Shown here: in pieces, positions 1 to 8,482 of the stretch | Layout of the letters: every line of letters starts with the position of its first letter | Numbering within the stretch: position 1 is the first letter of the stretch | NCBI RefSeq assembly: GCF_022664535.1 | Contig: NZ_JAKUJY010000016.1 | Coordinates: 1-64,000, forward strand | DNA: 64,000 nt | Origin: Sphingobium trunci | GTDB lineage: Bacteria > Pseudomonadota > Alphaproteobacteria > Sphingomonadales > Sphingomonadaceae | Reading direction: 5' to 3' | The notes under the pieces: model-generated | What the model was told of the DNA's origin: nothing | The model's input: only the letters and a program-made list of their open reading frames with translations | Databases searched by the model: none | Position numbers and translations under genes: made by a program

Positions 1-593
1 ATATCGAACTGGCAGTGCCCCTCCCGTCCCGGCGTGAAGAAGCGTTCATTCTGCGCATCCGCCGCTTCGAACCGCGCTGCAAAGTCCAGCGTCACCTCAT
101 AGGAGGATCGCCCGATACAAGGCCCGATCGCACAGACAATCCGGTCGCGGACAGCGCCCAGGGCTTCCATCGCCGCCACGGTCTGATCGGTCACGCCGCC
201 CAGCGCGCCCTTCCATCCCGCATGCGCCGCGCCGATCACGCCTGCATCCCTGTCGGCAAACAAGACCGGAACGCAATCCGCGGTCAAAATGCCAAGAACC
301 AACCCCGGCCGATTCGTCACCATCGCATCCGCCGCGGGACGATCCCTTTCCGCAATCGGGCCTGTCACCGTCACCACATCAGGGGAATGAACCTGATGAA
401 CCGTCACCAATGCCGCACCGGGCAGCAGCGCATCGCGAGCGAGATCGCGGTTGCGCATCACCGCGTCACGATCATCTTCCGAACCCAGGCCCACGTTCAA
501 CCCGGCATGAATTCCCGTAGAAACACCGCCTTGCCGACCCGCAAAGCCATGCAGAACATCGCCCAGCGCGGGTGCACGCAGCAATTCAATCAT
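1..593 (-). CDS. pgeF: Peptidoglycan editing factor PgeF / multicopper polyphenol oxidase family, 3' end outside window
   Basis: Reading the minus strand from the ATG at 593 gives a protein that starts MIELLRAPALGDVLHGF and runs off the left edge after about 197 residues. It shows family landmarks: GRQGGVSTG near the N-terminus, VTVHQVHSPDV with a conserved His, LTADCVP with the metal-binding Cys, and AAHAGWKG (HxGW[RK]G) with a second metal His, followed by AIGPCIG. These are typical of the YfiH/PgeF family (about 250 aa), cytoplasmic zinc enzymes that act on peptidoglycan precursors carrying a wrong first residue and have purine-nucleoside activity. The C-terminal quarter is missing only because the window ends. 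A divergent amino-acid permease follows after 155 bp. Confidence 0.9.
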   Translation of the reverse strand, partial: MIELLRAPALGDVLHGFAGRQGGVSTGIHAGLNVGLGSEDDRDAVMRNRDLARDALLPGAALVTVHQVHSPDVVTVTGPIAERDRPAADAMVTNRPGLVLGILTADCVPVLFADRDAGVIGAAHAGWKGALGGVTDQTVAAMEALGAVRDRIVCAIGPCIGRSSYEVTLDFAARFEAADAQNERFFTPGREGHCQFD

Positions 594-748
594 CCCTCAC
601 TCCTTCGGGCTTCCATCGGATGCGCTTTTGCACCATGTCTCAAATGCGCAACATACTTGCGCGCACGAGATTAGGCGATAGTCTCCTCCTCCCATAAGCA
701 AAAGGGGTACGTCCGGTGACGTGCCGGGCTAAGGGAATAGAGGTCTTC

Positions 749-2311
749 ATGATATTCGGGCGCGTAAAGCCTCTCGACGCCATATTGGCGACGGCGGAGA
801 AGAAATCGCTGCATCGCTCACTGGGCGCGTTCCAACTCACCATGTTGGGTATCGGCGCCGTCATCGGCACCGGCATTTTCGTGCTGACGGCCGAAGCTGC
901 GCAGAAGGCCGGGCCGGGCATGATGCTGTCCTTCGTCATTGCCGGCTTCGTCTGCGCCGTGGCGGCGCTCTGCTATGCGGAAATGGCCGCGATGGTGCCG
1001 GTGTCGGGCTCCGCCTACACCTACAGCTATGCGGTGATGGGCGAACTGATCGCCTGGATGGTCGGCTGGGCGCTGATCCTGGAATATGCCGTTGCCGCAG
1101 GGGCGGTGTCGGTCGGCTGGTCCGGCTATGTCGTGGGATTGCTGGAACATACCTTCCATATCGACATACCCAATCTGTTGACCCGCGGGCCGTTCGATGG
1201 CGGCATGGTCAACCTGCCTGCCATGCTGATCGCGGCGCTGGTTACGTGGCTGCTGGTCATCGGCACAAAGGAAAGCGCGACCGTCAACGCCGTCCTGGTG
1301 GCGATCAAGGTGTCCGCACTCTCGCTGTTCATCCTGCTGTCGGTGCCGGTCATGAACATGAAAGGCTTTACGCCTTTCGCCCCGCTGGGCTTTTCGGGCA
1401 TTTCGGCGGCGGCCGCTTCCATCTTCTTCGCCTATGTCGGGTTCGACGCTGTGTCGACCGCCGCTGAGGAAACCAAGAATCCGCAACGCAACATGCCGAT
1501 CGGCCTGATCGGCTCGCTCGGCATCTGTACCATCTTCTACATGCTGGTTGCGGCTGGGGTCATCGGCACGGTGGGCGCCCAACCGGTATATGGTCCCGCC
1601 GGAGAAGCGCTGGCGCCCGGATCGGCCGCCCTGTCGCAGCAATGCGCGGCGCTCGCGGCAGCGGGCACGGAAGCCGTCACCTGCTCGAAGGAAGCGCTGG
1701 CCTGGACATTGCGTGAAATCGGCTGGCCGCAGATCGGCAATCTGCTCGGTCTCGCCGCCGGGCTGGCGCTGCCGTCCGTCATCCTGATGATGATGTTCGG
1801 CCAGACCCGCATCTTCTTCGTCATGAGCCGTGACGGCCTGCTGCCCGCCATGTTCTCCAGGGTCCATCCGACCTACAAGACGCCGCATGTCATCACCATC
1901 CTGACCGGCATCTTCGTCGCCCTCTTCGCCGCCTTCTTCCCGGTCGGGATTTTGGCCGACATCTCGAACTCCGGCACGCTGTTCGCCTTTGCCGCCGTGT
2001 CGATCGCGGTGATGGTGCTGCGCAGGACCGATGCGGGCCGGGCGCGTCCGTTCCGTACCCCCGCCATCAACGTCACGGCGCCGATCGCGATCGCGGGATG
2101 CCTCTATCTGTTCTGGAGCCTGGGTGTCGAAACCAAGCTGATGTTCGTGGGTTGGGCGGCGGTCGGCCTGCTGGTCTATTTCGCCTATAGCCGCAGCCGC
2201 AGCCATGTCGGCCGCGGCATTGTCGATGTGCCGGAAGAGCAGACGGGCATCCCGCCGCAGCCGGTGCCCCCGCTGCCGGGCGCGCATACGCCGGGCGGGC
2301 AGGACGCCTGA
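749..2311 (+). CDS. APC-superfamily amino acid permease (CAT/YfnA-like)
   Basis: A 520-residue multi-spanning membrane protein, probably with 12 helices. The first helix carries the APC hallmark GIGAVIGTGIFV (about residues 34-45), followed by a long alternation of hydrophobic segments, which points to amino acid/proton or cation symport across the inner membrane. A loop at about residues 290-325 holds two Cys residues, and the C-terminal tail is Pro/Gly rich (PPQPVPPLPG). I chose the ATG at 749 because of the upstream AGAGG and because the permease core begins there; an in-frame GTG at 716 would add 11 unlikely residues. The substrate cannot be read from sequence; the cationic amino acid transporter subgroup is the closest match by recall. 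Confidence 0.88.
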   Translation: MIFGRVKPLDAILATAEKKSLHRSLGAFQLTMLGIGAVIGTGIFVLTAEAAQKAGPGMMLSFVIAGFVCAVAALCYAEMAAMVPVSGSAYTYSYAVMGELIAWMVGWALILEYAVAAGAVSVGWSGYVVGLLEHTFHIDIPNLLTRGPFDGGMVNLPAMLIAALVTWLLVIGTKESATVNAVLVAIKVSALSLFILLSVPVMNMKGFTPFAPLGFSGISAAAASIFFAYVGFDAVSTAAEETKNPQRNMPIGLIGSLGICTIFYMLVAAGVIGTVGAQPVYGPAGEALAPGSAALSQQCAALAAAGTEAVTCSKEALAWTLREIGWPQIGNLLGLAAGLALPSVILMMMFGQTRIFFVMSRDGLLPAMFSRVHPTYKTPHVITILTGIFVALFAAFFPVGILADISNSGTLFAFAAVSIAVMVLRRTDAGRARPFRTPAINVTAPIAIAGCLYLFWSLGVETKLMFVGWAAVGLLVYFAYSRSRSHVGRGIVDVPEEQTGIPPQPVPPLPGAHTPGGQDA

Positions 2312-2320
2312 TCGTCATGG

Positions 2321-2350
2321 AAAGGGGGCGGATCATACCGCCCCTTTTTT
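2321..2350. terminator. Bidirectional intrinsic terminator
   Basis: GC-rich inverted repeat AAAGGGGGCGG ... CCGCCCCTTTTTT between the convergent permease (ends 2311) and MFS gene (ends 2349). The T-run follows on the plus strand and the A-run precedes, so it can serve both genes. Confidence 0.85.
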
Positions 2351-3623
2351 AATGCATCGCTTCGAATTCGGCGTCGCGCAGAGCGCCATGATGGGGGCGG
2401 GTGAACAATTTCCCGCGTTCGGCCCAGGTGACGATCAGAAACGATATTGCGCCATATACGGCCAGCCCCATGGTAAGCGGCAGCGTCGATCCATCGAAGG
2501 CCCGGCCGACGATGCTCCCCAAAGCGCTCGACAGGGCGGTGGTCAGGAAGGACTGGAAGGAGGAGGCGACGCCTGCCCCCTTCGCAAAGTGTTCCATCGA
2601 AATGGCGCTGAAATTGGACGCGGTGAACGCCACCGTCATCATCGTCGCCGCCTGAAGGATCATGAAGCTGACGATCGTCTCATGCCCGGTCAGAATGACC
2701 GCCAGATGGGTGCAGTTGACCGCGACCAGCACGATCAGGGCCGTCTGGCTCAATCGTCGCGCGCCGAAACGGGACACGAGGCGGCTGTTGAGCAGGCTGC
2801 CGATCCCCATGCTGCCCGCAATGGCGGCAAAGGCGAAGGGAAAGATCTTCTGCGCCCCGAAAATGTCGAAGAAAATCTGCTGCACCGACAGGATGAAGCC
2901 GATCAGTCCGCCCATGACCACGCCGCTCGCCACCATATAGCCGATCGAACTGCGCGTGCGGACCACTGTGCCGACGGTGCGCAGGATCGTGCCCGCACTC
3001 ATCCGCATGCGGTTTTCGGGCAGCAATGTCTCGGGCATCCGCACCAGCATCCATGACAGGACCAGCGTTGCAAGGATCGCCAGTGCCCAGAAAATCCATC
3101 GCCATGGCGCGATCCACAAGATCGCCTGACCGAAAGAGGGTGCCATCACCGGGATCAGCATGAACACGGCGAAGATCAGCGACATGACCCGCGCCATCGC
3201 ATCGCCCCGGAACCGGTCGCGAACGATGCCCACGGTGACCACGCGGCTCGCCCCGGCGAAGAAGCCCGCGCAGGCCCGCCCGATCAGCAGCATGACGAAG
3301 CTGTGCGCCCCGGCGCAGGCGATGGAGGAGAGGATGAACATCGCCATCGCGCTGCCCAGCACCCGCTTGCGCCCGAATCGGTCGGACAGCACGCCGAACA
3401 GCAGCGAGCCGACGCCCAATCCCAGAAAATAGATGCTGATGATCAATTGCCGGTCGTTGGGATGCGGAATCGCCAGGTCGCGACCGATGGCGGGCAGCGC
3501 CGGCAGCATCGGATCGATCGACAGCGCGTTCATCGCCATCAGGCAGGCGCAGAGCAGCACGAACTCGCGGAAAGCTATGTCCTTTTCCGGGGGCATTGCG
3601 GCGGTTTCGGGGCGATCTGTCAT
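2349..3623 (-). CDS. MFS multidrug efflux transporter, Bcr/CflA type
   Basis: A 424-residue, probably 12-helix transporter from the ATG at 3623 (MTDRPETAAMPPEK); an in-frame ATG at 3653 would add ten residues. It contains the major facilitator loop 2-3 motif GVLSDRFGRKRVL at about residues 80-92, and the first helix region LSIDPMLPALPAIGRDL matches the Bcr/CflA (DHA1) drug-resistance group, where this segment is strongly conserved. Expected role: proton-driven export of small drugs or metabolites across the inner membrane. It is monocistronic, convergent with the permease and shares its terminator. The substrate is unknown. Confidence 0.88.
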   Translation of the reverse strand: MTDRPETAAMPPEKDIAFREFVLLCACLMAMNALSIDPMLPALPAIGRDLAIPHPNDRQLIISIYFLGLGVGSLLFGVLSDRFGRKRVLGSAMAMFILSSIACAGAHSFVMLLIGRACAGFFAGASRVVTVGIVRDRFRGDAMARVMSLIFAVFMLIPVMAPSFGQAILWIAPWRWIFWALAILATLVLSWMLVRMPETLLPENRMRMSAGTILRTVGTVVRTRSSIGYMVASGVVMGGLIGFILSVQQIFFDIFGAQKIFPFAFAAIAGSMGIGSLLNSRLVSRFGARRLSQTALIVLVAVNCTHLAVILTGHETIVSFMILQAATMMTVAFTASNFSAISMEHFAKGAGVASSFQSFLTTALSSALGSIVGRAFDGSTLPLTMGLAVYGAISFLIVTWAERGKLFTRPHHGALRDAEFEAMH

Positions 3624-3792
3624 GGCGTGGGCTATGGGGACAATCGCGCCCATGCGCCAGTCCTTTACTGCCCGCTATTTCCGTTAACCCTCATGACCGG
3701 CAGACTTCCGCCGCCGGCCTCTGTTTGGAAAAATTGGCGTTAACCATTTTTTATCGACCGCCGGTGCAGCGTGACGCCTGTCGAAAACCATC

Positions 3793-4116
3793 ATGTCGAA
3801 ATCCACGGGGGGTTCGGTTATGGCGAACAGTCTGAAGAGCGCGCAGTTTCTGATGGAAAGCCGTTTTCCCAATGCGGCGCATCAATCGGCGGAAATATGT
3901 TTTGAACTGGGGGTCGCCTATAGCTGCGGCACGGGCGATATTCCCGTCGATCTGATCGAGGCGCATAAATGGTTCAATCTCGCCGCGTTGAAGGGCAGCG
4001 AAGAGGGGCAGGCCATGCGTGCCGAGGTCGCCGAGGAAATGACGGCGCGCGAAATCGCCGAAGCCCAACGCCAGGCGCGTGCGCTGATTGCGGCCAGCCA
4101 ACTCCGCGCGGCCTGA
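3793..4116 (+). CDS. Small Sel1-like repeat (SLR/TPR) protein
   Basis: A 107-residue cytoplasmic protein with no signal peptide. Residues about 32-70 contain ICFELGVAYSCGTG..DLIEAHKWFNLAA, one clear Sel1-like repeat (the HKWFNLAA signature plus the preceding AYxxGxG turn). The C-terminus is a charged helix ending in EAQRQARALIAASQL. Sel1 repeats mediate protein-protein contacts; no partner is indicated here. The start could be the ATG at 3793 or at 3820 (MANSLKSAQ); the repeat is unaffected. It is followed directly by an intergenic palindrome block. Confidence 0.75.
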   Translation: MSKSTGGSVMANSLKSAQFLMESRFPNAAHQSAEICFELGVAYSCGTGDIPVDLIEAHKWFNLAALKGSEEGQAMRAEVAEEMTAREIAEAQRQARALIAASQLRAA

Positions 4117-4129
4117 ACCGGTGCTCCAG

Positions 4130-4223
4130 AGCGCGCTGCGTTGAATCGGACGCAGATCGGCGCGCTCATTTTTCTGGACTCGCATCGTTTCAAGCGCAAA
4201 GCCGGTTCCTGTCTTTGCGCTCG
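4130..4223. repeat. Two-hairpin palindromic intergenic repeat
   Basis: Two adjacent imperfect palindromes. The first (4130-4166) has arms AGCGCGCTGCG and CGCAG..GCGCGCT around the loop TTGAATCGGA. The second (4191-4223) has arms CAAGCGCAAAG and CTTTGCGCTCG around CCGGTTCCTGT. The layout resembles dispersed extragenic palindromes common in sphingomonads and rhizobia (recalled, not searched). It lies between convergent genes and may also act as a terminator or RNA stabiliser. Confidence 0.65.
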
Positions 4224-4228
4224 ATGCC

Positions 4229-5374
4229 CTAAAGCCGGCCCGTTTCCCCTTTCCGGAACGGGGTCCGTCCTTGCAGCCAGAGGCGATCTCGCTGCACACC
4301 CTGTCGCTCATCCTCCAGGAAATCGGCGACGGCCCGGCGAAAGCTCGCATTGGGGATGAAATGGGCCGAATAGGTCGGTTCGGGCGCATAGCCCCGCGCC
4401 AGCTTGTGCCCGCCCTGTGCGCCTGCCTCCACGCGCCTGAGACCGCGGGCGATGGCGATATCGATCGCCTGATAATAGCAGAGCTCGAAATGCAGATGGG
4501 GCACCTCCTCGGTGCAGCCCCAATAGCGGCCGTAGAGCGTATCCGCCCCGATCAGGTTCAGCGCGCCCGCGACCGGCCGCCCGGACCGGAGCGCCAGCAC
4601 CAGCAGGACCCGGTCCCCCATGCTTTCGCCCAGCATCGAGAAGAAGGCGCGGGTCAGATAGGGGCGGCCCCATTTGCGCGATCCGGTGTCCTGATAGAAT
4701 GTCCAGAAGGCGTCCCAATGCGCCTCGGTCAGCGCCTCGCCGGTCAGATGGACGATCTCCAGCCCCTCGACCGCCCGTTCGCGTTCCTTGCGGATATTCT
4801 TGCGCTTGGCGCTCGACAGATCGGCGAGGAAATCGCTGAAATCGCCATAGCCGCGATTGGTCCAGTGAAACTGGCTGTCCTCCCGGATCAGCCAGCCCGC
4901 CGCCTCGAACAGCGGCACCTGATCGGGCGCGATGAAGGTCGCATGGGCGGAGGAGAGATTGCTCTGCTCCACCACCGACTCGATCCCCGCGATCAGTGCC
5001 GGGGCAAGCCTTTCGTCGCGCAGCAGCAGCCTTGGCCCCGGCACGGGGGTGAAGGGCGCCGCGAGCTGGATCTTGGGATAATAGCGCCCGCCCGCCCGCT
5101 CCCAGGCATCGGCCCAGCCATGGTCGAATACATATTCGCCCTGGCTGTGGGATTTGCCGTAAAGCGGCGCGGCGGCGGCAATCCGTCCGTCCTCCCCGTC
5201 GATCACCAGCGGCAGGGGCTGCCACCCGCTGTTGCCGCCGACGCTGCCCGACCGTTCCAGCGCGGCCAGAAAATCCCAGCTCATGAAGGGATTGCCGGTG
5301 CCGGCGCGGGCATCCCACTGGTCCTTCGGCAGGTCCGTCACGCCGTTGGTGATACGCGCGACGCATTCAGTCAT
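4229..5374 (-). CDS. FemAB-like GNAT family N-acyltransferase (DUF482 / peptidogalycan type)
   Basis: A 381-residue soluble protein. The N-terminal part contains WDARAGTGNPFMSWDFLAALERSG, the C-terminal part YGRYWGCTEEVPHLHFELCYYQAIDIAIARGL and EAGAQGGHKLARGYAPEPTYSAH. This pattern is that of the DUF482 (Peptidase/GNAT-like, FemAB-related) family, widespread in proteobacteria and of unsettled function, thought to transfer acyl or aminoacyl groups. The start at 5374 (MTECVARITN) overlaps the stop of the GDPD gene upstream by 8 bp, a sign of translational coupling; a longer start at 5404 is possible. It is the last gene of the overlapping DUF3572-HAD-RidA-GDPD operon. Confidence 0.82.
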   Translation of the reverse strand: MTECVARITNGVTDLPKDQWDARAGTGNPFMSWDFLAALERSGSVGGNSGWQPLPLVIDGEDGRIAAAAPLYGKSHSQGEYVFDHGWADAWERAGGRYYPKIQLAAPFTPVPGPRLLLRDERLAPALIAGIESVVEQSNLSSAHATFIAPDQVPLFEAAGWLIREDSQFHWTNRGYGDFSDFLADLSSAKRKNIRKERERAVEGLEIVHLTGEALTEAHWDAFWTFYQDTGSRKWGRPYLTRAFFSMLGESMGDRVLLVLALRSGRPVAGALNLIGADTLYGRYWGCTEEVPHLHFELCYYQAIDIAIARGLRRVEAGAQGGHKLARGYAPEPTYSAHFIPNASFRRAVADFLEDERQGVQRDRLWLQGRTPFRKGETGRL

Positions 5375-6092
5375 GCGGCGGCTCGAAGATGATCTGGTCG
5401 GCATGCAGCGCGGCGCGTTCCTGTTCCGCCTCGCTGCGCACGGTCCATGTCAGCACGGGCAGGCCCCGTTGGCGCATGCGGACGGACAGGGATGAAGGCA
5501 GGTCGCGAATGTCACAGGCGACAAAATCGGGTTTCGCCCACCAAAGTGCAAGGGCGCGGCCCCATCTTCCGCGCCAGCCGCGCCGGTTCCGTTCCGTGAC
5601 GACCAGCCCGCGCACCAGATCGGGCCGGTGGCGCGCGAACCAGCGCATGGCCATGGGATGGAAGGACATGACTGCTGCCAGCGTCATGGGCCGCCGCGCC
5701 AGCGCGTCTGCCACCGCGATGCAGATGGGCGCGACAGGCCGTCCGTCCACCTTGATCTCGATCAGCAGCGGAATGTCCGTCCCGCACAGATGGAGCAGGT
5801 CGCGCAGGCGGGGCACGCAGCCGCCGTCGGGCAGCATCCATTTATCGATCGCCGCCGCATCATGGTCGCCGATCGCGCCGGTTGCGCCCGTCATGCGCTG
5901 GAGCGAGGCATCGTGGAAGACCATCACCACGCCGTCGCGGCTCAGGCGCACGTCGCATTCGATGCCGAAATGACCGGCGATGGCGGCGGCGAAGGCCGCC
6001 ATGCCGTTTTCGCTGACCTTGGCCCCATGCAGCCCGCGATGGGCGAAGGGGCGGGCGGTCAGCGCCCGAAGAACGTCAGGCCGGGCGGACAA
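5367..6092 (-). CDS. Glycerophosphodiester phosphodiesterase family protein
   Basis: About 241 residues. It carries the GDPD catalytic elements in order: FAHRGLHG (general-base His plus Arg), SENGMAAF, ECDVRLSRDGVVMVFHDASL (metal-binding Glu/Asp and second catalytic His) and LLIEIKVDG (metal Glu). Expected reaction: hydrolysis of glycerophosphodiesters from phospholipids to glycerol-3-phosphate plus an alcohol. No signal peptide is seen, so probably cytoplasmic. The start is uncertain: I propose the TTG at 6092 because the HRG motif should lie close to the N-terminus; an ATG at 6161 lies deep inside the RidA gene. It overlaps ridA upstream and the GNAT gene downstream. Confidence 0.85.
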   Translation of the reverse strand: MSARPDVLRALTARPFAHRGLHGAKVSENGMAAFAAAIAGHFGIECDVRLSRDGVVMVFHDASLQRMTGATGAIGDHDAAAIDKWMLPDGGCVPRLRDLLHLCGTDIPLLIEIKVDGRPVAPICIAVADALARRPMTLAAVMSFHPMAMRWFARHRPDLVRGLVVTERNRRGWRGRWGRALALWWAKPDFVACDIRDLPSSLSVRMRQRGLPVLTWTVRSEAEQERAALHADQIIFEPPHD

Positions 6093-6537
6093 GGACGACA
6101 GCGTCGATTTCGACCACCGCCCCCAGCGGCAGCACCGGCACGCCGACGGCACTGCGGGCATGCTTCCCGGCGTCGCCGAAAATTTCCACCATCAGTTCGG
6201 ACGCGCCATTGGCGACCTTGGGCTGGTCGGTGAATTCGGGCGTGCTGCTGATGAAGGCGCCCAGCTTCACGATCCGTTCCACCCGGTCGAGGCTGCCCAG
6301 CGCCGCCTTCATCTGCGCGATCAGGTTGAGGCCGCAGGCCCGCGCCGCCCGGACACCATAGTCGAGGTCGCGGTCCTCGCCCAGCCGGCCGGTCATCAGC
6401 GTGCCGTCCGACAGGGAAATCTGCCCGGAAATATGCAGCAGGCCGTTCGCCTCCACCGCGGCGACATAGGCCGCGACCGGCGCGGCGGCTTCCGGCAGGG
6501 TGATGCCCAGTTCGCTCAGGCGGGCTTCGATGCTCAT
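6076..6537 (-). CDS. RidA/YjgF-family protein
   Basis: A 153-residue protein of the YjgF/YER057c/UK114 fold, slightly longer than RidA itself (about 128 aa). Family marks are LLHISGQISLSDG, the long helix with AARACGLNLIAQMKAALGSLDRVERIVKLGAFISST, and the C-terminal ARSAVGVPVLPLGAVVEIDAV. Classical RidA deaminates reactive enamine/imine intermediates of PLP enzymes; this longer subgroup (the type sometimes annotated as a translation inhibitor) is less characterised. Its ATG overlaps the stop of the HAD gene (ATGA, 6534-6537). Cytoplasmic. Confidence 0.88.
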   Translation of the reverse strand: MSIEARLSELGITLPEAAAPVAAYVAAVEANGLLHISGQISLSDGTLMTGRLGEDRDLDYGVRAARACGLNLIAQMKAALGSLDRVERIVKLGAFISSTPEFTDQPKVANGASELMVEIFGDAGKHARSAVGVPVLPLGAVVEIDAVVLVRPA

Positions 6538-7190
6538 GCAGATACTCCATGGGTGGTCGGGAAATTATCCGGTGCCGGGCCTTCCGCCAAGCGGGCGGCG
6601 ATCCATTTTTCCGCCGTCGCCCAATCGTCGATCCGGGCATGGGCCATCGGCGCGGCGGGAATATCGGCGGCGATTTCCGGCTCGCCCACCATATGCAGGC
6701 GCCAGACGCCGGGCGCATGGTTGGCGACCGAGCCATGATGTTCGGCCAGATCGTCGATGAACAGCGCGACGCTCGGCTGCCGTTCCGCCAGGATCGCGGC
6801 CAGCGGACGGCCCTTTCCGCCCTGGTTCCAGTGGACCGGCAGGTCGAGGCCATGGGTGGCGAGCTGCTCGGTCCGCTGCCGGTGGTGCCGTTCGGTGATG
6901 TTGGTAAGGACGACGATGTCGGCGATCCGCTGCAATCGCCCCAGCGCCTCCACCGCGCCCGCGATCGGCGTCTGGCGGTGCATCTGGCTGTCGAAGAAGC
7001 CGGTCAGCAATTCCCAGACCAGCGCCCGCTCCAGCGGCAGGCCGCTATCCTTGTGCCGCAGCGCTTCGGAAAAGCCACGCTCGCCCATGTCGAAATGCAC
7101 GTCATGGCTTTCGTCCAGCCACTCGCGGAAGGGGACGACCATGTGCAGCAACACTTCATCGCAATCGGTGATGATCAGCGGGCGGCTCAT
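6534..7190 (-). CDS. HAD-superfamily hydrolase
   Basis: 218 residues with the four HAD motifs: motif I IITDCDEVLL (nucleophile Asp and +2 Asp), motif II VVLTNIT, motif III around NQGGKGRP (Lys) and motif IV ALFIDDLAEHH (Asp pair). The helical cap between motifs I and II is of moderate size. A metal-dependent phosphatase role is expected; the substrate is not evident. The start ATG overlaps the DUF3572 stop and the stop overlaps the RidA start, both ATGA type, so it is mid-operon and probably translationally coupled. Confidence 0.85.
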   Translation of the reverse strand: MSRPLIITDCDEVLLHMVVPFREWLDESHDVHFDMGERGFSEALRHKDSGLPLERALVWELLTGFFDSQMHRQTPIAGAVEALGRLQRIADIVVLTNITERHHRQRTEQLATHGLDLPVHWNQGGKGRPLAAILAERQPSVALFIDDLAEHHGSVANHAPGVWRLHMVGEPEIAADIPAAPMAHARIDDWATAEKWIAARLAEGPAPDNFPTTHGVSA

Positions 7191-7483
7191 CCGTGCAGCT
7201 TCTCCTTTGCAGCGACCAGCGCTTGCGGCGTGCTCTCTATGGCCTGCGCGCAGGCGACAAGATCGGGTTCATGTTCGGCCAGGAAGCCGAGGACCGCGGC
7301 CAGCATCGCCGGATCGCCCACCCCCGCGCGCAGCGTATCGGCATCCAGACCGGTCAGCGTCAGCAGCCGGTCGGCCCGCCGGTCGTCCGCCAATGTCCAG
7401 GCGAGCGCCATCAGGGCGAGGACGGTTGGCTCTTGGCCCTCGCTTGGGCTATGTTGCTTGCCATGGTTAATATCGGGGCGCAT
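7187..7483 (-). CDS. DUF3572 family protein
   Basis: A 98-residue helical protein with PTVLALMALAWTLADDRRADRLLTLTGLDADTLR and a C-terminal LAEHEPDLVACAQAIES. This matches DUF3572, a small alphaproteobacterial family of unknown function usually found next to a divK-type response regulator, as here (the divergent gene at 7560 is 76 bp away). It is first in the five-gene overlapping operon. The context suggests, but does not prove, a link with cell-cycle signalling or with the downstream phosphatases. Confidence 0.85.
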   Translation of the reverse strand: MRPDINHGKQHSPSEGQEPTVLALMALAWTLADDRRADRLLTLTGLDADTLRAGVGDPAMLAAVLGFLAEHEPDLVACAQAIESTPQALVAAKEKLHG

Positions 7484-7559
7484 GGTTGATCTCAGCAGGG
7501 GGCGGCTTTAGAGGGCGCGCTTTCCATTTCATATGCATTTTTTCGGACGCGGGTGACTG

Positions 7560-7922
7560 GTGGCAAAGCGCGTGCTCGTTGTCGAGGACAACGAACTTAA
7601 TCTCAAACTTTTTTGCGACCTGCTCCGCGCCCATGGGCATGAGGTGCTGCCCTTGCGCGACGGCCGCGACCTGCTGCCACAGGCGCGCGAGTTCCACCCG
7701 GACCTCGTGATCACCGACATCCACCTGCCCCATATCAGCGGTCTCGACCTCATCATCTCGCTGAAACACGACGCGCAGCTGTCATCCGTGCCGGTCATGG
7801 CGGTGACCGCCTATGCGGGGCAGGGCGATGAGGAGCGGATCAGGGGCGCGGGCGCGCAGGCCTATGTGTCCAAGCCGATTTCGGTGCTCCGCTTCATGGA
7901 GCAGGTGAACAGGCTTTTGTAA
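7560..7922 (+). CDS. divK: Single-domain response regulator DivK
   Basis: 120 residues consisting only of a receiver domain. Seen: the acidic pair in LVVEDNELNLK, the phospho-acceptor Asp in VITDIHLPHISGLDLI, the switch Thr in VMAVTAY and the Lys in AYVSKPIS. The VLVVEDNELNLKLFCDLL start and the SKPISVLRFMEQV end match DivK, which cycles between DivJ kinase and PleC phosphatase and controls CtrA activity through DivL/CckA. The start is a GTG at 7560. Divergent DUF3572 is the usual neighbour of divK in this class. It is followed by a bidirectional terminator. Confidence 0.9.
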   Translation: MAKRVLVVEDNELNLKLFCDLLRAHGHEVLPLRDGRDLLPQAREFHPDLVITDIHLPHISGLDLIISLKHDAQLSSVPVMAVTAYAGQGDEERIRGAGAQAYVSKPISVLRFMEQVNRLL

Positions 7923-7997
7923 TTGTCGTCGGCCGCCCCGTTCATGCGGCGGGACGCTACCGACCGGCAGCCCCTGTGCGGGCAAGGTAACAAGGAA

Positions 7998-8025
7998 AGG
8001 CCCGTTCCCTCTGGGGGACGGGCCT
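7998..8025. terminator. Bidirectional terminator between divK and rpmG
   Basis: Inverted repeat AGGCCCGT ... ACGGGCCT around a short loop. It is followed by CTTCGTTCG on the plus strand and by TTTCCTTG on the minus strand, so it can end both divK and rpmG transcripts. Confidence 0.65.
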
Positions 8026-8093
8026 CTTCGTTCGTCCGGGGCGAAGCCCCTGCAAACCCCAAATGCCGTCGGGCGGCCTTGGCCGCCGTCAGA

Positions 8094-8261
8094 TCACTTG
8101 ATCTTGGCTTCCTTGAACTCGACATGCTTGCGCACGACGGGGTCATATTTCCGGAAGCTCAGCTTCTCGGTCTTGGTGCGCGGATTCTTCTTGGTGACAT
8201 AGAAGAAGCCGGTGTCAGCCGAGCTGACGAGGCGAATCTTGACGGTTGCTGGCTTGGCCAT
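8094..8261 (-). CDS. rpmG: 50S ribosomal protein L33
   Basis: Translating from the ATG at 8261 gives 55 residues beginning [18 protein letters not shown] and ending [11 protein letters not shown], an exact fit in length and pattern ([25 protein letters not shown]) to bacterial L33. The CxxC zinc pairs of some L33 paralogues are absent, so it is the zinc-independent form. It stands alone between divK and a divergent hypothetical. Confidence 0.96.
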   Translation of the reverse strand: MAKPATVKIRLVSSADTGFFYVTKKNPRTKTEKLSFRKYDPVVRKHVEFKEAKIK

Positions 8262-8482
8262 GGCCTTAGTCCCTGGTCGTGAATATCGTGAAAAAGAAAA
8301 GCGGCCCCCAAATCTCGTATCGAGGAAGGGACCGCCCCGTTTCAGCGGTGCCCCTTGGGGCAGATTCGGTGCGATGTCAAGGCTCGTGGCCTAATCCACC
8401 GGCTCATGCTACACTTTACGCGGCCTTAACCGGCTGCGGTGCATGATCGGAGTCGGAGCCACAGGACGGGGGAGTCTTCTCC

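Noticed and set aside
3654-3792. CtrA-type TTAACC half sites between the MFS gene and the Sel1-like gene, and near divK.
   Set aside because: Only isolated half sites occur; no TTAA-N7-TTAA pair with proper spacing was found, so no binding site is claimed.
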